Source: an uncultured Holdemania sp. (GTDB lineage Bacteria > Bacillota_I > Bacilli_A > Erysipelotrichales > Erysipelotrichaceae). Taken from it: a DNA stretch of 56,445 bases. Positions within the stretch are counted from its first letter, which is position 1. Each line of letters begins with the position of its first letter. The translations under genes were made by a program, and so were the position numbers. The stretch covers positions 1-56,445 of the forward strand of contig CAJFOC010000001.1 in the NCBI GenBank assembly GCA_904395815.1. The letters run 5' to 3'. Positions 1 through 8,805 of the stretch are shown here, piece by piece. The notes under the pieces are model-generated. The model did not search any database. It saw nothing but the letters and a program-made list of their open reading frames with translations, and was not told the DNA's origin.

Positions 1-59
1 CCCTTTTTTTGTTTCTGATCTGTTTCATCTATATTATAGCGAAAAACACGCAAAAGAAA

Positions 60-87
60 AGGCGGGACAAAGATCCTTTGTCCGCCT
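60..87 (-). terminator. rho-independent terminator of the aldo/keto reductase gene
   Basis: An inverted repeat (12 pairs with one bulged G, 3-nt loop) lies just past the stop codon of the minus-strand reductase. On the minus strand it is followed by a T-rich stretch. Confidence 0.8.
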
Positions 88-108
88 GAAAAACCGTCAG
101 GAAATGAT

Positions 109-1227
109 TTAGTCTTCGAATTGCGAAGCGACCTTGGCCATCGAGCCCGGAATGTCGATGTGCTGCGGACACTGCGGTACGCAGGCGCCGCATTTCTGAC
201 AATGGGAAGCCCGGGCCGTCACATCCAGCTGCAGGTAAGCTTCTTTCTGCGAGGCGAACGCGTTGTAGACATGAGCGGTGTTCAGCAGCTTGAAATTCTG
301 CGGAATGTTCAGTCCGAACGGACATGGCATACAATAGCGGCAGGCCGTACATGGAACCTGAATGCGGGCGTTGAACAGCGTGCGGGCATGATCCACCGTC
401 TGCAGTTCCTGCTCGTTCAGTTCTTCCATTTCCGTGAACGTACGGACGTTGTCGATCACCTGATCCATCGTGCTCATCCCGGATAACACGGTCATGACGT
501 TGTCATGGCTGCCCACCCAGCGCAGCGCCCAGGAAGCATCCGACCAGTCGGGATGAACGCTGCGGAATTCCTTTTTGATTTCATCCGGAACGTTGGCCAG
601 CATGCCGCCCTTGACCGGTTCCATGATGACCATCGGAATGTTTTTGGAGCGGGCCAGCTCATAGCCGCGCATCCCGGCCTGGATGTCCACATCCATATAA
701 TTGAACTGAATCTGACAGAAATCCCAGTCGTACGCGTTCAGGATTTCCTCGAACAGTTCGTAGTCGTCATGAAAAGAGAATCCGATCCGGCGCACTTTGC
801 CGCTGTCCAGCACCGACTGCAGATGCGGCAGCAGATTCATCTGTTGGATCTGTTCCCAACGCTGCCGGTTTAACGCGTGCAGCAGATAGAAATCGACATA
901 GTCTGTCTGCAGGTTGGCCAGCTGCTCGTCCAGAATGCGGTCGAAATCGGCGATGTCCTTGCAGACCCAGGTCGGAGATTTGGTCGCCAGGTAGAAAGTA
1001 TCGCGCTGCTTGGTTTTCACCCATTCGCCAACGACCGGCTCGCTCTCCTTGGAATGATAGAAATAGGCGGTATCGTAATAATTCACACCATGCTCGTAAG
1101 CGTAATCCATCATTTTCATGGCTTCCGGGCGGTCGATTTTACCGTCCTTGGTGACTGGGAGACGCATGCATCCAAATCCCAGCAGGGAAGTTGTTGCGGG
1201 CTTCTTGCCTTTTTCTCTGATTTTCAT
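109..1227 (-). CDS. aldo/keto reductase with C-terminal 4Fe-4S ferredoxin domain
   Basis: Predicted NAD(P)H-linked oxidoreductase of 372 aa. The N-terminal three quarters is an aldo/keto reductase barrel: LGFGCMRLP near the start, then an NYYDTAYFY segment carrying the catalytic Asp/Tyr, and a GKVRRIGFSFH strand. The last ~70 residues hold two cysteine clusters (CTACRYCMPCP and CQKCGACVPQCP) typical of a two-cluster ferredoxin domain, so electrons may pass between iron-sulfur centres and the barrel. An in-frame reading extends upstream to base 1392. The start at 1227 is preferred because AGAGG lies just before it and the protein then begins like the family. The gene is alone, runs opposite to nanE and has its own terminator. 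The substrate cannot be told from sequence. Confidence 0.9.
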   Translation of the reverse strand: MKIREKGKKPATTSLLGFGCMRLPVTKDGKIDRPEAMKMMDYAYEHGVNYYDTAYFYHSKESEPVVGEWVKTKQRDTFYLATKSPTWVCKDIADFDRILDEQLANLQTDYVDFYLLHALNRQRWEQIQQMNLLPHLQSVLDSGKVRRIGFSFHDDYELFEEILNAYDWDFCQIQFNYMDVDIQAGMRGYELARSKNIPMVIMEPVKGGMLANVPDEIKKEFRSVHPDWSDASWALRWVGSHDNVMTVLSGMSTMDQVIDNVRTFTEMEELNEQELQTVDHARTLFNARIQVPCTACRYCMPCPFGLNIPQNFKLLNTAHVYNAFASQKEAYLQLDVTARASHCQKCGACVPQCPQHIDIPGSMAKVASQFED

Positions 1228-1506
1228 TTTCAGCCTCTTTTCTATTACCCCCAGCGAGTGTTTCTCACTGTTATCTTTATTATACCGCATAGGCTTACAT
1301 CCTGGCTTTGTAAAATGGAGTTTTTTTGTTTTCATCCCGGCTGGTTTCAGGCTGAGATCTTTCTTCTTCTCTTTCCCCAAAACGGTTGACAATCGTTACC
1401 CGGCATCAGAGAAGCAGGGCAATTCCCGGAATAAAGTTCTGTCTTCTTTTTTCACGCATACATCTTGAAAAGGTGTCCCCTTCAGGACCCGCAAGGAGGA
1501 ACAGGC

Positions 1507-2247
1507 ATGAACAAAGAGGAAGTTTTGCGACAGATTCAGGGACAGCTGATCGTTTCCTGTCAGGGAAATGCCAGTGACGGCAATCCGTTCTGCCGTCCGC
1601 AGGACATGCTGCAGATGGCCCGCGCGGCGCAGGCGGGCGGCTGTGCCGGATTCCGGGCCAACGGACCGGAAAACATCCGGGCGATCAAAGAAGCCTTTCC
1701 GCAGAAGATCATGGTTGGAATCTGGAAAGTGGTCAGCGGGGATTGCGAGGTGTACATTACCCCGACGATGCGGGAAGTGGAAGCGCTGCACGCGCTTGGC
1801 TGCGAAATCATTGCGGTGGATGGAACACAGCGGAAAAACTGCGAGGGCGACATGGCGCCGATACGGATTGGCCGCATCAGGGAAAAGTATCCGGATCAGC
1901 TGATCATGGCGGACATCGCGACGCTGGAAGAGGCCCGCTGTTCACTGAAGGCCGGTGCGGATATCGTATCGACCACCCTGTCCGGGTATACGGAATCGAC
2001 TCGTTCGCGCGCGGCGCTGGGCGCTGATTTTGAACTGATCCGTCAGATCCGGCAGGCCTTTCCAGGCTGTCTGATCAACGCCGAGGGGCGGATCTGGACG
2101 CGGGAAGAGGCGAAACATGCGCTGGATTGCGGCGCCAATATGGTCACGATCGGCACGGCGATCACCAACCCGATGGCCATCACCCGCCGGTTTGTCGACT
2201 TTCTGGTGAAAAACAGGCATAAGGCCGCGGCGGACGGAATGGAATAG
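1507..2247 (+). CDS. nanE: N-acetylmannosamine-6-phosphate 2-epimerase NanE
   Basis: Converts ManNAc-6-P to GlcNAc-6-P in sialic acid/ManNAc catabolism. The 246-aa TIM-barrel protein has the NanE hallmarks: GQLIVSCQ near the start, GFRANGPENIRAIK, IIAVDGTQR in the middle, and INAEGRIWT followed by GANMVTIGTAITNP near the C-terminus. The ATG at 1507 follows GCAAGGAGGAACAGGC, a strong ribosome binding site; an in-frame start 14 codons earlier lacks one. It is the first gene of an apparent operon with mannose-family PTS genes. That points to import of a sugar phosphorylated at C6. No sialate lyase or ManNAc kinase lies nearby, which fits direct PTS entry of ManNAc. Confidence 0.92.
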   Translation: MNKEEVLRQIQGQLIVSCQGNASDGNPFCRPQDMLQMARAAQAGGCAGFRANGPENIRAIKEAFPQKIMVGIWKVVSGDCEVYITPTMREVEALHALGCEIIAVDGTQRKNCEGDMAPIRIGRIREKYPDQLIMADIATLEEARCSLKAGADIVSTTLSGYTESTRSRAALGADFELIRQIRQAFPGCLINAEGRIWTREEAKHALDCGANMVTIGTAITNPMAITRRFVDFLVKNRHKAAADGME

Positions 2248-2312
2248 AACAGGGGGGAGAGCTCAAAGAGAGAAGAAAGAAAACAAAAACGATCCTAGAA
2301 AGGAGGTACACG

Positions 2313-3077
2313 ATGGATATTGGACTAGGATATGCTTGTTTTGTTTCTGTGTTGTGCGCATTTTTCGGATGGACCAATTACGGCTTCGTCAATTTTCAGA
2401 CGACCAAGCCGGTCATCTGCGGAATGCTGGTCGGCCTGGTTTTGGGGGATATTCGAACCGGGATTGTCATCGGCGGAACGCTGACGCTGGTCTATATGGG
2501 GATCGTCGGAGTCGGAGCGGCCATTCCGGTCAATCAGACGACGGCGACCACCGTCACTACCGCGTTGTGCGTCATCACCGGCATTGAGATGGAAACGGCC
2601 ATTGCCCTGGCCGTACCGGTTTCCGTCATGGGGCAGCTGGGCCGGATGGCCGCCTGGACGATCAATACGCCGCTGATGCACATTGCGGACAAGGCGGCGG
2701 AAACGGCGGACTACAGGAAGATGACGCGGCTGCAGCTGGTCGGTTCGCTGGTCTTCTTTCTGACCGAGTTCATTCCGGTGTTTTTGTGCATTTACTTCGG
2801 CTCCAGTTTCGTCGTCATGGTGAATGAAAACATGCCGGCCTGGATTTCTCAATGGCTCACAACGGCAACAGGCATGCTGCCGGCGCTGGGCTTTGGCATG
2901 CTGCTGGCCATGATGTACAAGGTAAAGTACATTCCGTTTTTTCTGGTCGGCTTTGTGATGTGCGCGGTCTTTGGCGGTTCGTTGCTGGCGATTGCGCTGC
3001 TGGGGGCGGCCATGGCGATCTATGTTTTCTTCTGGGGAAATCCGGGAAAACGGAGAAAAGGAGGAATGGCGTCATGA
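2313..3077 (+). CDS. PTS mannose/sorbose-family sugar permease, IIC component
   Basis: Membrane permease subunit of a mannose-family phosphotransferase system, 254 aa with multiple hydrophobic segments. The family signature is clear: NFQTTKPVICGMLVGLVLGD early, then a glycine-rich region GIVGVGAAIPVNQ, characteristic of EIIC (ManY/AgaC/SorA). An AGGAGG site precedes the ATG. Its stop overlaps the IID start in an ATGA junction, implying coupled translation. Substrate specificity is not readable from the sequence; the neighbouring nanE suggests an N-acetylated amino sugar. Confidence 0.92.
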   Translation: MDIGLGYACFVSVLCAFFGWTNYGFVNFQTTKPVICGMLVGLVLGDIRTGIVIGGTLTLVYMGIVGVGAAIPVNQTTATTVTTALCVITGIEMETAIALAVPVSVMGQLGRMAAWTINTPLMHIADKAAETADYRKMTRLQLVGSLVFFLTEFIPVFLCIYFGSSFVVMVNENMPAWISQWLTTATGMLPALGFGMLLAMMYKVKYIPFFLVGFVMCAVFGGSLLAIALLGAAMAIYVFFWGNPGKRRKGGMAS

Positions 3078-3919
3078 CGGAAAACAGAAAAGAAGGCGCG
3101 GGCAGTTCGGTAGTCTCGCTGACCCGCAAAGATCTGATGGGAGTCTTTCTGCGATTTTCCTTCTTTCCGATGGTAACGATCAACTACGAACGGTTTCAGA
3201 CGCTGCAGTATTTCTCCGCGCTGGCGCCGGTGCTGAAGAAGCTGTTTCCAGACCGTGACGATCAGATTTCCGCCGCCCGCAGGCACATGGCCTTTTACAA
3301 TACCACGCCGCAATGGATGGGATTTACTATCGGCATGAACTGCGCGCAGGAAGAACAGATCGCCAACATGCCGCATGGAGAAGAAAGAACGGCGCTGGAA
3401 GAATCGGTCAACACGGTCAAGGCGTCGTTGATGGGACCGCTGGCCGGGATCGGCGATTCGCTGGGAGCGACCGTGAATGCGATCATCGGCGCGCTGGCCG
3501 CCGGGTTTGCCCTTAACGGCTCGATTCTTGGCGCTCTGCTGACCTTTGTGCTGGGTAATGCCTATTATTTCGGCGTCGCGTATTTCAGCTTTTTCTACAG
3601 CTATCGCAACGGGCTGAAAGTCATTCGGGACATGAACCGGACCGGAATTCTGGACCGGCTGATGGAAAGCGCCACGATTCTGGGCATGACGGCGGTCGGT
3701 GCGCTGATTCCTTCATGGGTTGGTTTCTCGCTGGAAAGCGAAATTCAGATCGGCGATTATGTGCTGAATCTGCAGCAGGAGCTGGATAACATCATTCCCG
3801 GCCTGGCTCCGCTGGCGCTGACGGTGTTGCTGGCCTGGCTGTACCGGAAGAACATTTCCTCGTTGAAACTGGTCGCACTGATCTTCGTATTTTCTCTGAT
3901 CTTCTCGCTGATTCTGTAG
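3074..3919 (+). CDS. PTS mannose-family IID component
   Basis: Second membrane subunit of the mannose-family PTS permease, 281 aa. Family features seen are SLTRKDLMGVFLRFSFF near the N-terminus, NYERFQTLQYFSALAPVLKKLFP, NTTPQWMGFTIGMNCAQEE, the conserved SLMGPLAGIGDSLGATV stretch, and hydrophobic segments at the C-terminus. The ATG at 3074 overlaps the IIC stop by 4 nt. IIC and IID together form the sugar channel. Confidence 0.92.
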   Translation: MTENRKEGAGSSVVSLTRKDLMGVFLRFSFFPMVTINYERFQTLQYFSALAPVLKKLFPDRDDQISAARRHMAFYNTTPQWMGFTIGMNCAQEEQIANMPHGEERTALEESVNTVKASLMGPLAGIGDSLGATVNAIIGALAAGFALNGSILGALLTFVLGNAYYFGVAYFSFFYSYRNGLKVIRDMNRTGILDRLMESATILGMTAVGALIPSWVGFSLESEIQIGDYVLNLQQELDNIIPGLAPLALTVLLAWLYRKNISSLKLVALIFVFSLIFSLIL

Positions 3920-3968
3920 CAGCTTCGAAAAGAGAAACGGGATATCAGAAAAGAAAGGAGGCGAGAAG

Positions 3969-4448
3969 ATGGCCGTCATTCAATACCGGCTGGACGGAAG
4001 AATGCTGCATGGACAGGTCAGCAATTTCGCCCGGTCGCTGAATATCGACGAGTTTGTCGTTGTCAATGAGAAGACCGCTCAGGATCCGACCCAGGTCATG
4101 TTGCTGGAGCTGGCGGCGTTAAATGCTGATGTCGACGTCGTTTCGCCCCGACAGGCGCTTGAGCTGCTGAACTCTTCAGAGCTGGACGATTACCGCGTGA
4201 TGGTGGTGTTCAAACAGATTGAGGATGCGGTGGAGCTGGTCGAACTGGGGTATGAGATGGACGAGCTGTGCATCAGCGGCATGTATGCTTCAGACAGGGA
4301 AAACAAGGTCAAAGTGGAAGCCTGTCTGTTTGTCGGGGAACAGGACAGGGAGGCGTTCCGCTTTCTGGAGGAGCATGGCGTGCTGCTGACGCATCAGATT
4401 TCACCGGAATACAACAAGAAACGGGTTCGGGATCTTGTACAGTATTAA
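3969..4448 (+). CDS. PTS mannose/sorbose-family IIB component
   Basis: Cytoplasmic phosphocarrier of 159 aa that passes phosphate from IIA to the incoming sugar. The N-terminus YRLDGRMLHGQV contains the family phosphorylation site, His14. The later VVFKQIEDAVELVELG and CISGMY segments also match the family. AGAAAGGAGGCGAGAAG precedes the ATG. It lies 49 nt after IID, in the same operon. Confidence 0.92.
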   Translation: MAVIQYRLDGRMLHGQVSNFARSLNIDEFVVVNEKTAQDPTQVMLLELAALNADVDVVSPRQALELLNSSELDDYRVMVVFKQIEDAVELVELGYEMDELCISGMYASDRENKVKVEACLFVGEQDREAFRFLEEHGVLLTHQISPEYNKKRVRDLVQY

Positions 4449-4505
4449 CAGGAAAGGCCGGGCTGACCGGTCTTTTCCGCTTGATTTCAGGAAAGGAAAC
4501 GCAGG

Positions 4506-5453
4506 ATGAATTCACAGAATGAGAAACAGCGGTTTTTGACGCTGTGCTGGCGGATGGCGAAACGAAGAACCGCCCGGCAGAAGCGAAAGACGCTGCTGCA
4601 GCTGACGGCGATGCTGGCGGCGCTGGGTTATCCGGTCCATTGCGAGCAACGGCAATCTTTACCACCTGGACGAATGCTGATTGCCGGCGATATCCGTACC
4701 GCCCGCTGGGTGATAGCGGCCGATTTCAATCTGCGCGGCGGCTGGTGGATCGGGGGCCGTCAGCAGCTGATGAACCAGACCGAAAACCGACGCCGGCAAG
4801 GGATCAACATGCTGGCGGGAATGCTGATTTCGATGAGTCTGGCCTTATTCGGCGCGCTGGCGGGCAACGCGGCGTTTCATGGCGCGTCATGGCCGGCGGC
4901 ACTGTTGTCAGCCGCCTTGTTTCTTGCCGCCCTGACAGCCCGTTCTTTGCCCACAGCGGGCAACGCGGGGAAAAATGCCGCGCTGTTTGCGCTTCTGGAA
5001 TGTGCCCGGCTGTACCGAAACGAGAACGCGGCGTTTTGCCTGCTGGAAGAAAACGGGGCGGAAACCGGGCTTGCTCAGCTTGCCGAACGCGGTCCACAGC
5101 TCTGCCCGATCTATCTGAATCAGCTGGGACGGGAAGCGGGAGGTTTGCTGTTATTCAAAGGTCAGGCAGCGGATGCGATGGGAAAGGTTGCCGGCGAGCC
5201 GGGCTGGATCGTACGGACGGCCCAGGCGGAAGAAGACAGCCTGATCCGCCGATGGCAACACGGGGTATTGATCAGTACGGCGGATCCCGCGACACTGAGC
5301 TGTGCTTTGCCGGGGGGAAAAGGGGATAACGAGGTGGATTGCGAACAGATCTGTCAGGCAGTGCGGCTCATCGGCTGTCTGATCCGCTCGCCCCTGCCAA
5401 TGAATCATCAGAAGAAAGAGGAGGAAAACGATGCAGGGAATTTTACTGATTAG
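4506..5453 (+). CDS. unknown membrane protein inside the PTS operon, weakly M28-peptidase-like
   Basis: 315 aa, no confident family. A basic N-terminus (residues 15-30) is followed by two predicted membrane helices at about 100-120 and 129-147. The stretch at about 153-190 (NAGKNAALFALLECARLY, then AFCLLEENGAETGLAQL) reads like the helix-strand core of M28 aminopeptidases, where Asn-rich helix and EE..G motifs sit. However, the metal-binding His/Asp residues of M28 are not evident, so an inactive relative is the most that can be said. Its last 23 nt overlap the IIA gene, so it is translated with the PTS. Role unknown; it may assist or regulate the permease. Confidence 0.75.
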   Translation: MNSQNEKQRFLTLCWRMAKRRTARQKRKTLLQLTAMLAALGYPVHCEQRQSLPPGRMLIAGDIRTARWVIAADFNLRGGWWIGGRQQLMNQTENRRRQGINMLAGMLISMSLALFGALAGNAAFHGASWPAALLSAALFLAALTARSLPTAGNAGKNAALFALLECARLYRNENAAFCLLEENGAETGLAQLAERGPQLCPIYLNQLGREAGGLLLFKGQAADAMGKVAGEPGWIVRTAQAEEDSLIRRWQHGVLISTADPATLSCALPGGKGDNEVDCEQICQAVRLIGCLIRSPLPMNHQKKEEENDAGNFTD

Positions 5454-5871
5454 TCACGGACCGCTGGCGCAGGCGATGCTGAAGACGGCGGAAATCTTTT
5501 TTGGCACCGACCAGCCGCAGCTGCAGGCGCTGTCTCTTTCATCGCAGGAAACGGCCGAGGATTACCGCCGGCGGCTGCAGGAAGCCGTAAGCCAGCTGGA
5601 CAGGGGGCAGGGGGTCGTCATCCTGGCCGATCTGATGGGCGGCACTCCCTGCACTCAGACGGCCTTTCTCGATCAGGATCAGATCACGGTGATCACCGGG
5701 ATGAATCTGGGCATGGTGATGGAATGTCTGGCGCTGCGTCAGGGCGCAACAATCGATCCGCAGGCATTGCAGGACAGCGCCTGTCAGGGAATTGTCAATT
5801 ACACGCAGCAGCTGCGTCAGCGGCGGGAAGGCGCAGTTCAGCGAAAACGGCGGGGTCATGAGCCATTCTGA
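5431..5871 (+). CDS. PTS mannose-family IIA component
   Basis: 146-aa phosphocarrier that accepts phosphate from HPr. The start MQGILLISHGPLAQAM includes the phosphorylated His9 of the family, followed by VVILADLMGGTPC and GMNLGMVMECL, both classic EIIA-Man segments. It is the last gene of the nanE-PTS operon, and its start lies inside the preceding membrane-protein gene. AGAAAGAGGAGGAAAACG precedes the ATG. Confidence 0.92.
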   Translation: MQGILLISHGPLAQAMLKTAEIFFGTDQPQLQALSLSSQETAEDYRRRLQEAVSQLDRGQGVVILADLMGGTPCTQTAFLDQDQITVITGMNLGMVMECLALRQGATIDPQALQDSACQGIVNYTQQLRQRREGAVQRKRRGHEPF

Positions 5872-5925
5872 GACAACGTTTTCCCCCTTTCCGTATTGCA
5901 AAAAGAAAAACAGGCGCAAAAACAC

Positions 5926-5954
5926 TTGTCAGAACCACAACAGGCCGATAAAAT
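5926..5954 (+). promoter_or_regulatory. sigma-A-type promoter for the next membrane-protein gene
   Basis: TTGTCA, 17-nt spacer, TAAAAT, about 30 nt upstream of the start at 5985. Confidence 0.65.
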
Positions 5955-5984
5955 AAGGGATATCATCAGAATAAGGAAGAAAAC

Positions 5985-6698
5985 ATGAAGAAAAAAATAG
6001 ACTGGAACCGGGTCATTTATGACTTTGTATTCATCACCCTTCTGCTGTCGGTCATCTTTCTGGTTATCCGGATTGCGCTGGCACCGATGGAAGCCACCGG
6101 CGCCGATGTGCGAATCAAGAGCGATTATGTGCTGATGCTTGTGCAGTGTATTCTTGGGGTCGTCGCGATGAGGCTGCCCAACATCATCGAACACAAGCTG
6201 CAGATTCCCAGCCGGATGCTGGTGCTGTATGCGATTTTCCTGTATTGCGCGATTTATCTGGGCGAGGTGCGGGCATTTTATTACAATGTCAGACACTGGG
6301 ATACGATTCTGCATACGTTCAGCGGCGGCATGCTGGGAGCGCTGGGCTTCTCCTTCGTCACCATCCTGAACAAATCGGATCGCATTCCGATCAATCTGTC
6401 GCCGGTGTTTGTCGCCGTATTCGCGTTCTGTTTTGCGGTGACCCTGGGCGTTTTCTGGGAAATCTACGAGTTTACCTTTGACGGCATTCTGGGGCTGAAC
6501 ATGCAGAAATTCATGCTGGAGGACGGAACTCAGCTGATCGGCCGGGCTGCGCTGCAGGACACGATGAAAGATCTGATCGTCGATTGTCTGGGAGCGTTCA
6601 TCATGAGCTTTGTCGGCTATCTTTCCCTGAAATACAAGACCGGGCTGATTGAAAAACTGCAGCTGAAACGCCGCCGTCAGTCGTCTTCCGGTAAATAA
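5985..6698 (+). CDS. multi-pass membrane protein, possibly DUF2238/YjdF-like
   Basis: 237 aa with about six hydrophobic segments. The central motifs HWDTILHTFSGGMLGALGF, FWEIYEFTFDGILG and LQDTMKDLIVDCLGAF (charged or aromatic residues inside membrane stretches) recall the DUF2238/YjdF group of small membrane proteins of unknown function; this is from memory of the motifs and not certain. The C-terminus is basic and cytoplasmic-looking. It has its own promoter and stands alone between the PTS operon and the cysS leader. No function is assigned. Confidence 0.75.
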   Translation: MKKKIDWNRVIYDFVFITLLLSVIFLVIRIALAPMEATGADVRIKSDYVLMLVQCILGVVAMRLPNIIEHKLQIPSRMLVLYAIFLYCAIYLGEVRAFYYNVRHWDTILHTFSGGMLGALGFSFVTILNKSDRIPINLSPVFVAVFAFCFAVTLGVFWEIYEFTFDGILGLNMQKFMLEDGTQLIGRAALQDTMKDLIVDCLGAFIMSFVGYLSLKYKTGLIEKLQLKRRRQSSSGK

Positions 6699-6743
6699 CC
6701 GTTCGATTTCCTGTGCAAAAGAGCGGGATTTATCCGGGAAATG

Positions 6744-6990
6744 TGGTAGAATAAAAACAGCAAACCCATGACGGGAACGAGTAATCGGCAAAGGACTGAC
6801 GCAGAGAGGATCTGGCTGGTGGAAAGATCCCGGTCCCGCGGATGAATGCCTCCCGGAGGGCCGGCCTGAAAAGTGCAGTAGGGCGGACGTAGTCCGGCGT
6901 TAACGGAATGAAAGCTGGGCCGGGATTGCCGGTCAACAAGAGTGGAACCGCGCTGAAAAGGCGTCTCTTACCGGAGATGTCTTTTTTTAT
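6744..6990 (+). ncRNA. T-box leader, probably cysteine-specific, upstream of cysS
   Basis: An extended -10 (TGGTAGAAT, ending at 6752) opens a ~240-nt leader. The T-box sequence AGTGGAACCGCG is at 6941-6952, and a terminator hairpin (arms near 6960-6967 and 6974-6981, then T7) follows directly. A TGC triplet at 6847-6849 after GATGAA is a good candidate for the specifier codon (Cys), matching the downstream cysteinyl-tRNA synthetase. Uncharged tRNA-Cys would stabilise the antiterminator. Confidence 0.88.
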
Positions 6991-7020
6991 GCGGGAGTCC
7001 CGAGGAAAGGAAAGAGAAAA

Positions 7021-8355
7021 ATGAGTATTCGGCTTTACAATACCCTGAGCGGTCAGATTGAAGAATTCGTGCCGATTCGTCAGGGTGAGGTCAGCATGTA
7101 TGTCTGCGGACCGACTGTCTACAACCACGCCCACATCGGCAACGCGCGGCCGATGATCGTGTTCGACACGTTGCGAAGACTGTTTGAGGCACAGGGCTAC
7201 ACCGTAAAATATGTATCCAACTACACCGATGTGGATGACAAGATCATCCGGCGCGCCCAGCAGGAAAATGTGGCGGAAGCCGTGATTTCCTCGCGTTACA
7301 TCGAAGCCTATCAGAAGGTTCGGGAAAGCTTGAATACCGAACCGCTGTACGCCGCTCCGAAGGTGACGGAGACGATGGAGGAGATCATCCGCTTTATCGA
7401 TGAGCTGGTGCAGGCCGGCTACGCCTATGAGGCGGAGGGCGACGTGTATTTCCGGGTCAGCCGGATTCCGACTTACGGACAGTTTTCACGTCAGAATCTG
7501 GATGATCTGCAGGTCGGCGCCCGGGTGGAGGAAAATGCGAAAAAGGAAAACCCGCTTGATTTTGCGTTGTGGAAAAAAACCGAACTGGGCATTCGCTGGT
7601 CCTCCCCCTGGGGTCTGGGACGGCCGGGCTGGCATACGGAATGCGTGGTGATGATTCACAAGGAGCTGGGAGATAAGATCGATATCCATGGCGGCGGTAT
7701 GGATCTGCGTTTTCCGCATCATGAAAACGAGATCGCTCAGTCCGAAGCGCTGACGCACAACGCGATAGCCAACTACTGGATGCACAACGCCATGATCAAT
7801 ATCAATGGGGAGAAGATGTCCAAATCGCTGGGCAATGTCAGCTGGGCCAAGGACGTCATCGACAAACTGGGAGCGGATCTGGTGCGCTGGCTGATGCTGA
7901 GCGTTCACTATCGCGGCGAGCTGAATTTCTCGGATGAGACGATCGAGACCGCGCGCAAGGAGCTGGATAAGGTACGGACGCCGATGAAGCAGGCGCTGGT
8001 CAGCAGTCAGCTGGAAAACATCACGCTGCAGGGGCGCGATGAGGAAGCGATCCATCGCTTTATCGAAGCGATGAACGATGATCTGAATACGCCCAACGGC
8101 TACGCTCAGATTTTTGAAACGGTGAAAAAGCTGAATCAGGCGCTGCGTCAGCGGCAGAAAGACTGGGACGGGATCGGCGCGCAGATCGGCGCGCTGAGCG
8201 CGATGCTGCGGATTCTGGGCATCCGTATTCCGCAAGTGCAGCTGAGCGATGCGGACCGGGAGCTGTTTGTCCGCTGGAATCAGGCCAAGGCGCAGAAGAA
8301 TTTTGCCGAGGCGGATCAGCTGCGGGCGGCCTTGACGGAAAAGGATCTGCTGTAA
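7021..8355 (+). CDS. cysS: cysteinyl-tRNA synthetase
   Basis: Charges tRNA-Cys. The 444-aa class I synthetase has CGPTVYNHAHIGNARP (zinc Cys29 and HIGH-type motif at 38-41), GWHTECVVM and GGGMDLRFPHHENE (further zinc ligands), and KMSKSLGN. The length is slightly short compared with the usual ~460 aa, but the C-terminal anticodon-region helix is present. It is preceded by the T-box leader. Its stop overlaps the mrnC start as TAATG. The order cysS-mrnC-rlmB is the same as in Bacillus. Confidence 0.97.
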   Translation: MSIRLYNTLSGQIEEFVPIRQGEVSMYVCGPTVYNHAHIGNARPMIVFDTLRRLFEAQGYTVKYVSNYTDVDDKIIRRAQQENVAEAVISSRYIEAYQKVRESLNTEPLYAAPKVTETMEEIIRFIDELVQAGYAYEAEGDVYFRVSRIPTYGQFSRQNLDDLQVGARVEENAKKENPLDFALWKKTELGIRWSSPWGLGRPGWHTECVVMIHKELGDKIDIHGGGMDLRFPHHENEIAQSEALTHNAIANYWMHNAMININGEKMSKSLGNVSWAKDVIDKLGADLVRWLMLSVHYRGELNFSDETIETARKELDKVRTPMKQALVSSQLENITLQGRDEEAIHRFIEAMNDDLNTPNGYAQIFETVKKLNQALRQRQKDWDGIGAQIGALSAMLRILGIRIPQVQLSDADRELFVRWNQAKAQKNFAEADQLRAALTEKDLL

Positions 8356-8762
8356 TGCAGCTGAAGGAAATGAACGGTTCGGCGCTGGCCTATCTTGGCG
8401 ATGCGGTGTGGTCGCTGTTAGTACGGGAGTATTTGCTTTCGCTGGGGTACAGCCGGGCTGCGGATCTGCAGAAGCTCAGCGTCCGGTTTGTCAGCGCCAA
8501 AGCGCAGGCGCAATTTTATACCCGGCTGCACGAGGAAGCGGCGCTGAGCGAGCAGGAAGAGGAAATCTTCCGCCGCGGCCGCAACGCCAAAACCGGGGTT
8601 GTACCGAAGAATACCGAAGTTCAGACCTACCGGATTTCCACCGGGTTTGAGGCGCTGATCGGGTGGTGGTATCTGGATGGGCAGCAGCAGCGGCTGCAGC
8701 AGATCTGGCATCAGCTCAGAGAACAGGTCAGTCTTGGCAAGATGCCTTCCGGAACGCATTGA
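8355..8762 (+). CDS. mrnC: Mini-ribonuclease III
   Basis: RNase III-like nuclease of 135 aa lacking a dsRNA-binding domain; it matures 23S rRNA in Bacillus. The motifs LAYLGDAVWSLLVREYLL, FRRGRNAKTG and TGFEALIGWWYL are those of the family; the Asp of LGDAV and the Glu of FEALIG are the catalytic metal ligands. The start overlaps the cysS stop by one base, so it is translationally coupled. Confidence 0.95.
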   Translation: MQLKEMNGSALAYLGDAVWSLLVREYLLSLGYSRAADLQKLSVRFVSAKAQAQFYTRLHEEAALSEQEEEIFRRGRNAKTGVVPKNTEVQTYRISTGFEALIGWWYLDGQQQRLQQIWHQLREQVSLGKMPSGTH

Positions 8763-8805
8763 AACCCATCTGGAACCCGGACGGGACGAAACAGAAGGAG
8801 GACTT

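Noticed and set aside
5856-6791. 311-codon open frame antisense to the membrane-protein gene
   Set aside because: Gln/His/Asp-rich composition typical of antisense shadows; the plus-strand gene has a promoter, start and membrane pattern.
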